A stretch of DNA of 64,000 nucleotides from Undaria pinnatifida. Lineage: Eukaryota; Sar; Phaeophyceae; Laminariales; Alariaceae. Below the pieces are notes generated by a model. That model saw only the letters and a list, made by a program, of their open reading frames with translations. It searched no databases and was not told where the DNA came from. The stretch spans positions 9,034,634 to 9,098,633 of the forward strand of contig JABAKD010000027.1 in NCBI GenBank assembly GCA_012845835.1, in the 5' to 3' direction. The translations under genes and the position numbers were made by a program. Position 1 is the first letter of the stretch. Each line of letters starts with the position of its first letter. This document shows, one piece after another, positions 9,596-20,200 of the stretch.

Positions 9596-9785
9596 GACGT
9601 GCCGACGCTTTGACGGTGCTAACTTAGTGCTCTGTTAATTCATCATGCTGGGTAATCTTTTCTACCATCCTGGTACATACATACATGCAGTTTTTTTGTA
9701 CCAACCAGGAATTAATATTATACCTGGTATAGTCTATAGTAATAATAATAGCCGACGACGTGTTTCTTTGTTGCAGGTTTGAATT

Positions 9786-10232
9786 CCTTTTTTTTTTCTT
9801 TCATCCTCCGGCGGATGGATGGGGAAACATATGAAATGGTTACCATATTCCCACTGAGTACTTATTTTTATGCTTGCCGTGTCTCAATTGAACTCAATTG
9901 TGTTGGCAATCCAGCGCCAGCTGCCGTATCCTTCAGTTAGTTCTCGTGGTAATAACAGCGCGGGCTGTCCCTGGCGGTCGCGCCACCACGACTCTCCAGC
10001 AGCGCAAGCTACCGCGGTATTCGGATGCGCGAGGATTTCAACCCGACTTGATCCCTGTGGATTAGGTGCGGTGGAGATAGCCACCCGGAAAGCTATCCCT
10101 CCGTGTAGTGTGGGACTTGCGCAAGCTCCCCGACTAACAAACACCCCGGCCATGAGAGAACAACAAACGACCTTCCGCCAGCCTTGTGGTCCAGTTGCAG
10201 TCCACCCTAACCAATCGGGCGTTGGTCCTCGG
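9786..10232 (+). repeat. Dispersed repeat R1, copy 1
   Basis: This ~445-bp segment matches 29,375-29,812 on the opposite strand and, in part, 12,905-13,110. Shared landmarks are TCCTCCGGCG with GGGGAAACA, GACTTGATCCCTG, TTGCGCAAGCTC and GACCTTCCGCC. The 154-codon frame over it is not conserved as protein in the other copies, so it is treated as a non-coding repeat. The class (SINE or decayed LTR fragment) is not clear. Confidence 0.8.
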
Positions 10233-10339
10233 ATTTATTTGACGTTTTTAGTTTCCAGCCGCAAGAAGACCGGAAAAAAACGACACGGCTTTGATTCAGG
10301 CTGTAACGTTGCAAGAGTTACTTGTCTAGTCTAGTAGTA

Positions 10340-10405
10340 AAACTTATCTGTTTTTTTCTTTTTTTCTTTTTTTCTTTTTTTTTTCCTTTCTCACACTTTT
10401 ACTTT
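10340..10405 (+). repeat. T-rich tract
   Basis: Runs of T broken by single C residues, just after copy 1 of repeat R1 and before the tRNA-like segment. It may be the tail of a retroposed element on the minus strand, since A-runs follow SINE bodies on their own strand. Confidence 0.7.
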
Positions 10406-10605
10406 CCAGCTTCTGGACAAGCTGTGGTCACAGGTGTCGTCCCTTCTTCCCCCCGGTTCTTGCCTTCAATTTTTATCGCGCATAGGGTTCAGCAATTCCA
10501 CTGCTCGTCGATTTTTCATCGAATGTTGCTAACTCACGCTCTCGCGCTTTCCGCAAGTCAATTTGTGCACAAGAAAAAGTCCCAACGAATTTATACGTAC
10601 GAGTA

Positions 10606-10682
10606 TGCACTCGGCGGGGCTCGAACTCACGACACTGACTACGAGTCTATACCAGGCTCGAGGATAACGTGATACGCCGCCG
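10606..10682 (-). other. tRNA-like / SINE-head remnant
   Basis: On the minus strand the segment ends GTGAGTTCGAGCCCCGCC then GAGTGC. This contains a good B box (GTTCGAGCC) and a near-complete T arm with one mismatched pair. The opposite end does not provide an acceptor strand pairing with CGAGTGC, and the A box is poor. It is therefore not a functional tRNA but resembles the tRNA-derived head of a SINE or a decayed tRNA gene. Confidence 0.35.
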
Positions 10683-11222
10683 GGGTGAACGGCCTAACGT
10701 AGCGTCGCAACACCGTGTAACGTCGTATTATAGCGCCGTAGCTCATCCCATGGCAACTCGTAAAATTAGTTGATGCAGAATACGAGCAATACAACCAAAG
10801 ACGTCAGAAGACAGCATACTTGGTCGAAATTACTGCCGTAACTGGCGCCAAACAACTAACTGCCGTAGCTTCTAATAGTGTGGAACCCTCGACCCTACAT
10901 CCTTGAAGCTCTTGTCCGCGCAAGTGTTCCCTTGTTTGGCATGTAATTCATACCTGGTACCTTGAACCATTGCAAGCCATAACGCGAGTCCCGACGTCGT
11001 GCCGTTTGGCGTCGAATCGTCTAACCTGTGGTCTGTAGTCGCTAAACACTCGATCATTCTGCATTGCTGAAACTGGAAACCGTCGTGATGATCCCCTCTC
11101 CCCGCGCAAAAATTCTTCATGTATCTCTCCACGAACTCTTGACACGTGTTGTTCGTCCATCAACACCTACCCCAACAGAGAATTGTGCCGTTGTCACCGT
11201 TCCGCCACCGCCGTATATAGTC
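10683..11222 (+). other. Upstream flank of the YbaB-like gene
   Basis: No ORF or repeat of note apart from one TACCWGGTA at 10,951. This should hold the promoter of the gene starting at 11,223. A TATATA lies only a few bases before the ATG, too close to act as a TATA box. Confidence 0.4.
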
Positions 11223-14200
11223 ATGAAGGTCACCGCTGCTATCACTGCTGCCGCCGCGCTCTGCGCGCCGGCACGGGCGTTCGTCGTCCCCACCTCGAGC
11301 TTCATGGGTGCTCAGCAAGCGGTCCGAAACAACGCTGCTTCCACGTCCCGGCCACAGCAGCAGGTATGATGAGATGATGAACATTGAAGAGAGCCCAGAT
11401 AGACAGACCGGAGAGGCGAGTTGTTAGCACACGGTATATTCCTCCCTGCGTGTGTGTACTGCTGTTGCTGCCTCTGTGTTGCTCGGGCTGATTGCTTGTG
11501 GGGCTGGAGCGTCACAGGGAGGTATGGAGAGAAAGAGGCACCAGGAGCGACGCAGACGGGCGGTCGGGAACTGGCGGTTTTCACTGTTTTATGAACATGT
11601 GTGGATATGTGAACAACCCATCGTGTTGCAGTCCTGATCTGCAGTATGATACCAGGTACACCGGGAAATTGACAGGCCCGTCAGCGCTCAACGACAATAC
11701 CGCGCACCGAGCTGTACTTGCACCACTGTACCCATGGTGCACCAGTACTTGCTCGCATTCAACACATGCCCTCGGATTCTCTGGTATGCTAGTACCAGGT
11801 AGTGTTTTTGTAGGTATCAGAAGCAGTGCACATGAGTGTTGCTGTGCTCATCTGGTCAAGTGTTCCAGCGCTGCAGTTTGTACACATGATACTAATGGCT
11901 GCTCAAAAAGGCCAACTCTTACTGATAAAGCAGTCGGATCCTAGCGTCGAACAGGGCCCGTTCCGGCTGGAGACCATGTCGGGCTTCGTACATACACAGT
12001 CGAGAGAGGGCCTTTTCGACTCTACCCGTAACTTTTTCGACGCTATCCGACTGGCACATTCAGATGATAAAAATCGTCGATTCGACTGGAAGGGTTGGTC
12101 GAATTTCTCGGTCGAAAACTTATATAAACCCATAGCACCGGTCATCGTATCTTAAAATCACAACGCACGCCCACACACCCATACCAGATACCGCACAGTA
12201 GTACCCTACAACGACGCCGACGCTGGCTCGGCTGCTATCACTGCTGCTTCTTCTCGTCGCAAGTCAGCGTGGCAATATCCTAATCCCGTCCCCCAGCAGC
12301 GTGTATCTTACCATGGCAGATGACAGCGGCGCGCGGTATCGATGCGTTTTTTCCCAACAGTATCTACGCTTTCTGTACTAGTAGCTTTTCGGCTGAGTGC
12401 AACGCCACGAACAACGTAATTTTTGCAGCTTTGGGCCAAGTCCAACGCCACCAACCCGCTTGGACAAGGGCTATAAAATCGAGTCGACTGACGATAAGGA
12501 GGCCCAGAAGAATTTAAGCCGAAAAAAGTCCAGTCGGACAAAGTCCTCTTCCGACTCACGGATCCGACTGTATAAGAATAGACTATGATCTTAGGGTTGG
12601 TAATGACAAAAAAACGGGCTTGATTCGATTTTGATTTGATTGACCTTTACGCGTGTAGTTTATCTGTATAGCTTTTTAGTGTACGACGCAAAAAAACGGG
12701 CTTGATTCGATTTTGATTTGATTGACTTTTACGCGTGTAGTTTATCTGTATAGCTTTTTAGCGTACGGCGCTAAAACCCATACCGCTATTATACATAGCA
12801 CAATCAAATAATCATGGACGAGTTGATTCGATTATGATCAGGGGAAATAAAGCTCAAGCTCACCACACTTCGACGTATTCCCATACACGTCGTTTGTCGA
12901 TTTAGCTCCAATGTATTCGCAACCCAGCGCTAGCCGGCGTGTCCTTCAGTCCCCGTGGTAATTTCAGCGCGAGCTGTCCCTACCGGCGGCCACCGTTACT
13001 ACTCCAGCAGAGCAAGCTGCCGTTGTATACGGATGCGTAAGTGTGTCGGCCCGACTTGATCCCTGGGGATCGGGTGCGGTGGAGATAGCCCGAGATGGGG
13101 ATTTGGATAAAGCACGCCAAAAACCGATCAAACATACCCACAGCCTTCGTACACACCAGTATTTGCACCTTGCTCCCGCTTGGCACCCTGATTATGAGAC
13201 CCCACTTGGACCTGAGCTCTCCAAGGCAGGGGGGGGGGGTTAACGCAGATTTGAGTGCGAACCTAGCGGCAATACCGCGTTTGTGAGAAATGATGAAATT
13301 TCGAGGGTTAATGCTCAATAACCGCAACCGCGAAGTCTTTCGGTATTATCGGGGATGGCTCGTTATCATTGCCTTGTAAAGAATACGCCGAAACTATGGG
13401 TGGAATACAACAGATGAGATGACCACAAAAGCTCTGCCAAACTTATACCGCCGGTAGTCAGTACGTGTGCTCGCCACGTATCGTGGATGTATATCGCATG
13501 CAACGCAAGGCAACAAACACGCAGACCACGGGATGGAAACCCCAGGCGTTTTTGTCCAAAACTACTAGTAGGGGGGCATAGACGGCAAAAACGGCGGCTC
13601 TGGCAAGGACAGGCGCGGCAGCCAGCTGACGGCATCAGCACTGCGGGACTGTACTGCTGTCTGTATAGGCCATAGAACCTTCGCCCCTACGTCGAAAGAT
13701 TGGTTGAAATACACGTGACTTTTAAACCTCAACCCTGCCCCTTTTGCCCCCGACCGCCTGAGAAGTTGTTCCAAATGAAGATGCCATGAGGCGTTGGTGT
13801 GGAATTTAAATCATTGTGTTGAAGCTACCATAGACTAAGTCGTAAGCGCTGTTGATAACGCAAGCACTACTCGTAGACTCGTCGTTTAATCGTCGTGCTG
13901 CGTGCTGTGTGCGAGAAACCGCAAAAACATGTTTTTGTCGTTCACGGTTCGTCTCTCGGCTTCTGTCTTGAGCCCTTTGGTCCCGAGGACACACACCAGA
14001 CTTGTCGTTTGATTGTGTTGTAGCGCTGTGTGCTGTAGTGCTGTGTGCTAGAAACTGCGAGATGTATTTGTCGTTCGCGCTTTGTCTCACGGCTTCTCTG
14101 TCAAGTCCTTTGAAGTTGAGGTACGAACGCCGCGCGTCCAGCAAACTTCTGTAGCTGTAACTCACCGTAACGGTAATCTGTAACTCTTGCGTCTGTAGTT

Positions 14201-17200
14201 TTAGCTGTATCTGTTTTTGACACTGCAGGGTTTTGCGCACTGCTGTATGCAGTCCTTTGCTTCAACATGCGAAGAAGCGGCTGATTTTTTTAGCAAGATT
14301 ACAAGTGCACCAGCAGCAGCAGTGCACGTGAATAAACACCTACCTGGTACCAGTTAGGCGATCGTTTGACTTTAGCTTTAGGTGTTGCGCCGATATATGT
14401 GCAGCTTCGCCCCGCGGGCGGGGCTCGCGGGGGGGGGGCTCGTTCGCCATCATGGGCTACAGCACGCCAGTATGATGCCTGTGTGAATGCGAAAGGCGCT
14501 GCTGCTGTAAGGCGATGCTTTGACCCATTCAGAGGGTATCCAGTGGGGGTGGGGCATGGCAAGGCGTTGCTTCTGTTGCTGCCACTGGTGCTGCTGTATG
14601 CTGGTGCTGCTGCCGTAAGCTCATGCTTTGATTCGTTCAGGCGGGGGGGAGGGGGGGTCGCTTCCCCCCCCCCCCCCGGAAAGCCACATACGTATTCCGC
14701 CTCTCCTGCTGCTGCTTGTGTAAAGCTGTGCCGGAGTGTCTGCGGCGCGAAGGGAAGCCGCCACCGACCGCAGCTTGACAGCTTGCGCACCACGTGTGCA
14801 TGCTAACACGATCAGTCACGCATTCCCCCGGTACGCACAGACAACAGCGGAGAAGCCCCCCCCCCCCCCCCCCCCCCTTGCCGTCCCCCCTCCCCCCTCC
14901 CCGTTCCTCGCCCCCTCCTTCTCCTTTCCGGCCTGTTCCTCTCCCTCTACCGCCCCGTTCTCGGCCATAAAAAATGTAATGAGCGCCCAAAGTTGGAGGT
15001 GACTCTGTAGAAGTAGAAACGGCGTTCCGTCTCGCAGGAGATGCGTGATCCATGGTCAAATTACTCAGGCAAGTGTCAATTGAGTACGCCCCCCCCCCCT
15101 CCCATCCCTCCCCTTTCGCTGTCTTCTCACCCCTCCTCTCCCTTTCACGACCCCCTACCGCCCTCCCAATCCCTCCTCTTAATCCGCCTCTTCTAACTAC
15201 CCCCACCCCCTCTCTTTGACTGCCTTCTCCCTCCCCCCCGCTCGCTTTTACCGCCTTCTCCCCCCGCTCCCTTTCCCCGCCTACTAACCTCCCCCCGCCC
15301 CCGCCCCCCACCCTCCGTTTTCCCGCCTCCTTCTACCCCCTCACCCTCTTCCGCTCCCAGCCGGCGATGCTCTTCGGCGGGGGCGGAGCCAAGCCCGCGG
15401 AGGGCGCCGGCGGCGGGGACAAAAAGGACGGGGGCTTTAACATGGGGAACATGATGGAGGGGCTCAAGAAGGCCAACGAGATTGGACAGAAGACCAAGGA
15501 CTTGCAAAAGGTCAGAGCCGCTCCTAACCCCGTTTCAACTGCACCTGCATTTTTCCGGGACAAAATACTACAGCTTTTCACGGGTCATGATCCGACCCGG
15601 GGGTACTACATCATGTAGGCCAGACGAAAGCCTCACACGTTGGTTTTACACATGAGTATGTGCGGAGATGGGTCGTACACAATCGTACACGCCATGCAAA
15701 ACCACACAAATTGTACAAGCCATATATACCAATGGTACAAAATCATAGCCTTGCATATTACGAGCATACCTCGTACGCACAGATTTCACTGCCACCAGGT
15801 ACATCTTATTTGCCCACAGGCAGTCAGATGTTTCATGCTTGGATTTCGTTCTTGCGCCACTCCCCTAGGCACCTCCCGGAGGGGAACCTTGTAGATCATA
15901 CACAAGCACACACGTCATGCAAATCATGCACATGATACAATATCTCTAATATTACATCGTTCCTCTTCGGGATGTGTTCGACTTGATATCCCAGAGGCGT
16001 TGCAAGTAGAAAAGGGAAACACAGGCGTTCCATATATTTGTGTGGGCTGCTGATTTTTTTGCCGCTGCTGTTGCTGCTGTTGCTGCTGTTGCTGCTGTTG
16101 CTGCTGTTGCTGCTGCTGTTGCTGCTGCTGCTGTATGCCTCGTTTACAGGGTATGAGGTCCGTCGATGTTTGTTTGATTCTTGTTGTGTTGGATGTGAAA
16201 ATGTTGTCGTCGTGGTTCGATCTCCTCCTGCTGCTTTGCGCCAACTACACACGTACACCGTGACTGGCACAAAGACGAGAGCTTGGAGCACGGCTGCCTC
16301 TGTGCCGCTGCTGCTGCACGGTTGCTGTACTGTTGCTGTCCTTCTGTGCACACATTTTCTGTTTTACTGATATTGTGCCTGCGAGGCTCAGTGGCTGCTA
16401 TTGAAAAAAAAACACCTCTCTTCTTGGTCGTTTTGTGTGCCTATGACCTATTGCAGCGCACATTCCGTTGATACATCATACAGAAGCGAACGCACATACA
16501 CACACAGAAACAACGTCCGTGGCTGTCACAAAGGCTGCTAGGGAGGGTGATAAAACTGGACTGTCGATGTTATATATCGGGCGGGCAAGCCGAGCGGGTT
16601 GAAACAAATTGACAACGGAGCGGGCTATTTTTGTCAGCAATACAAAAATGTAGGGTTTTCCATGCACCTGCTCCTCGTCTCGGCGAGGCGGAACACAACC
16701 CGTTGAAAAGTAGAGCCAGCTCAAGGACGCTGGATGCTCAAATAATTGCCACTGAGCTCGGCTGAGATCTAGACATGCGTTGTAATTCACCGACAGCCTC
16801 CTTGCTTGCCCCGCAGCAGAAAGTGCAAGAAAAAACCTCGGCCGCCCGAGCACAGCATGCCAAAAATAACACGTGCGTATTTTAGACATACAAAAATCGT
16901 ACCGGACAAACGCCTGCACATTGCGAGTATGTGTATGGGTCGCACACAATCATACACGCCGTGCATATTATTCGAATAATGCAACCATGCCGGACAAACG
17001 CCGTACACGTTATGAATATGTGTTTACGTCGTACACAATCATACACGTCATGCAAATCATACACATCGTGTACACCATACAAGCTGCGCGTCAAAAGTCC
17101 TAATAATGCAACAACGGCCAGGTCGGGTTGTTGTTGTCGTCGTTGTCGTCGTTGTCGTCGTTGTCGTTTTATTTGTATTTGTGGTTGATGTTATCGTTTT

Positions 17201-20200
17201 GTTGTCTGTTGATGTTTTTACTCCTGCTGCTGTTGGTGCTGTGCTTATGTGTTGTTACTGCTGCTCGTCCTGAATGGCTGGCGTCTTGAGGCCGCGTTTT
17301 TTTAACGTAGTACAGACATGTCAGTTACAATGGCTTTGAGTTTGCAGGAAGCGTTTCTGCGTTGGCTTATTTTTGTAGCCCCGAGCACCGAGCGCAACCC
17401 AACCCAACCCAACCCAACCCAAGAAAGCAAAGTGTTTCTCGCGTCTCTTGTAGGTCCAACTCACCCACCCACCCACCCACCCATCCACCTATCTACCATC
17501 CAGCCACCCACCCAGCCACCGTTGTGCTTCGCGCTCTAAGCCAACCCTTCCCAACTCAACTCAACCCAACCCAACCCAACCCAACCCAACCCAACCCAAC
17601 CCAACCCAACCCAACAGGACCTCGAGGGCCTCCGCGTGGAGGGGTCTTCCCCTTGCGGGATGGTGAAGGTTACCCTTACCGGGCAGCAGATGCCGGTGTC
17701 CTGCGACATCAGCGAGGAGGCTATGGCTGAGGGGGCCAAGGTTGTGGGCGAGAAGGTAAGACCAGGCGGCTTTTCAACTTATGGGGGTGGAGGGAGGGGA
17801 GAGGGTCGGGGGGGGAGGGTTGGGGGGGGGGGGGGGGGGGGGGGCAGGGGGGCCGGCGGGGGGGGGGAATCGGGGGGGGGCTGTGGCTGAGGAGGCCAAG
17901 GTCGTGGGGGAGAAGGTAGCACCAGGCGTAATGTTGTCACCACTGTAGAAATAATTCAACTCAAAATCCCGAAGGTATGTCCCGTAAAACTAGGGAGGAG
18001 TTATTTAGACTTTAAGCGGTGGCGGTGGCAGCAGTGGGGGGGTGATCGGCGGGCGGAGATATGCGGGGGGGGTTGGGGGTGAGGGAACCAAGGTCGTGGT
18101 CGAGAAGGTACGACCAGACGACTTTAGCGCTGGCGGCGGGAGGGAGGAGGGGGGTAGGCGGGGTAAGGAGTAGAGTGGGAGGAGGGGGGGGGGGAGGCAA
18201 GGCCGGGCGAGAAAGTATGACCAGTTTGTTTTTGCGCTGGCGGTGACAAGCGTGTGGGGGGAGGGGCGGAGGGAGGGTTTGAGGAGGGGAGTGGTCGTGG
18301 GAGGTGAGGAGGGAGGGAGGGGTGGAGTGGAAGGGATGGAGGGCGGGTTGGGTCGAGAGGGGGGTGGGGGTGGGAGGAGGGGTATGGGGCGATGGTCTGC
18401 AGAATGTTTCGGTTGAGGGAGGGGAATAGCATTGTCTCCGTTTGGCTCACTCCGCGCCCCTTGGTGTCGACGATGTTAATATTGTAGAGTAAACACGTGT
18501 GGCGCAATGTTTTGCGGGCGGTGCTGTCGGTTCGAATGGTCCGGGCACCGGGAGGAGGTCTTCCCCCCCCCCCCCCCACCCCTCCTGCTTAGCGTCCACA
18601 GAAGTCACGAACCATACCAAAACAGATTTCTAGTAACAAGAGACCATCCGGTATTCCTTCTCTGCTAGAAAGATGTCAGAACATGCCGTGGAATACAACA
18701 TTTTTGACGAGCGCGCGCTTCTGGCTTATGTTGATATTTATGACCTTGATCGTTTTACTGTACTTTATTTACAAGTGCGCCCACGTTTCGGCAACAAGTA
18801 TAATTAGGAGTTAAGAGTTGGGATCAGATGGGGATCGTTGTTGTTGTCTTTTTGCGGGAGGGATGTGGGCTAATCCGTTCGCGAATCCGTTCGTCGTTGT
18901 TTTTCAGCACACAAAAGAAAGCGGTTTCATTTTAACATGTTCCGTTAAGTTAGCCCTCTCCCTCCCCCCTTCTCTCCTTCTCTGTGCTCTTAGTTCGTAT
19001 TAGTCAGCACACAATGCAGTACTTTCTAAACAGGGAAATGGGAAAATTGTCAAGGGGGGGGTATACCCCAGGGTTTTCCGGCCATTTGGAGGTATAGAGA
19101 AAACCCGCCCGCGGACTTGCCAGTGATCGCCCACAACTACAAAAATTCAGTTCTGACGCGCTGGCAAGACACCCGCAGCCCATGCCGAGCACGCGCACAA
19201 AGCACACCTTTTTTTTTTTTTAGCACCGTAGTGGGGCTAGCGGACCCGCGACGCAGGAGAGGGCAAAAGGATCCCCCCTGCGGACGACAACTTGGGGGGT
19301 ATGCCCCCGCAAATCTTGAAAGTTAACGTACTACCCCCTCGTGACCACAATTGCCCCGCCCTTGACCTTAAACCTGTGCCCCTTTTTGGCGAATTCTGAC
19401 ACCGTCAAAGGCGAGGATAACATGGACGGCTACACGTCACCGCCAAACACCCCCCCCCGAATGGACCGCGAGCGGAGCATCCAGTAGTTTCGAGTAGTTT
19501 GGATCTTTCGTCACCGAGAAATGACGGCACAGGAAACGTTCATCACCAAAAAAAATAGTTTCGACGGAAAAAAAAATCGTTTCTCAGACCGATGACAAGG
19601 GAAAGCCGATAGTTCGGCCGAAACGTTTGCAAACTTTTTTTGTTTTTTTTTTTGCTGGAAGATTCCGGGTAACGTCGCTATGGGGAAAAAATGACTAGAT
19701 TTTTTCTCCTTGCTTTCTTCTGGGTCATGTGGTCCAACAGGTCAATTTGTCTATTTTGCATCAACCCTTGAACAACACTGCCCACCAAACACGATTGACC
19801 TTCGATCTCGAGTTAGGGACAACCCATGGTCACTCCTCTTCGTTCCGGACAAGACCACATGAGTGTAGGTGACAGCGCTGAAGAGTTCATCTCGATCCAT
19901 GCCCTAGGGCGTGGGAGGTTGCTTGTGTTGTCCTGTTGGTCTTCCGTTACATCCTCTCAAAATTCTGTTTTTCGCCCGTTGGGAAACGATAGAGAGTTTT
20001 TGTCTCAGTTTTCTACACACCAGCCGCCAAAGCTTTTAACAAAAGCTTGATCGGCGCCCGCCACAACTCACCGGCCGTAGAGTGAGCGCTGTACACCGAG
20101 GGGGGGTCGAAGCCCTTAACGAGCTCGTCACGTTCAGATTCCACGACGCTGTCGTTGATTTCGTCGAACGAGCTGTGTGGAGAACGCGCAAATGCGCAGC

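Larger units (their letters stand above)
11364..15360 (+). other. Intron 1 of the YbaB-like gene and its repeats
   Basis: The ~4-kb intron begins GTATGA and ends CTCCCAG. It contains three TACCWGGTA motifs, an 82-bp tandem repeat, a partial R1 copy, an old ~115-bp duplication near 13,870-14,110, G-runs near 14,640 and a ~500-bp C/T tract up to the acceptor. The frame at 11,826-12,155 and other short frames inside show no family resemblance and are not called. Confidence 0.75.
15511..17617 (+). other. Intron 2 of the YbaB-like gene and its repeats
   Basis: Begins GTCAGA and ends CAACAG. It holds a (TTGCTGCTG)n array at ~16,053-16,135, repeated blocks of CGTACACAATCATACACG with CATGCAAATCATAC (near 15,670, 15,895, 16,945 and 17,030), (TTGTCGTCG)n near 17,130, and CCCAA/CACC arrays near the acceptor. 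The 157-codon minus frame at 16,476-16,949 matches nothing I know and is not called. Confidence 0.75.

Noticed and set aside
11211-11222. TATATA as TATA box of the YbaB-like gene
   Set aside because: It lies only a few bases before the start codon, too close for a core promoter element.
14637-15311. 224-codon minus-strand Gly/Arg-rich ORF
   Set aside because: Antisense reading of the polypyrimidine tract before exon 2.
16476-16949. 157-codon minus-strand ORF in intron 2
   Set aside because: No recognisable family, partly made of CACACA and low-complexity codons, and no paralogue to test it.
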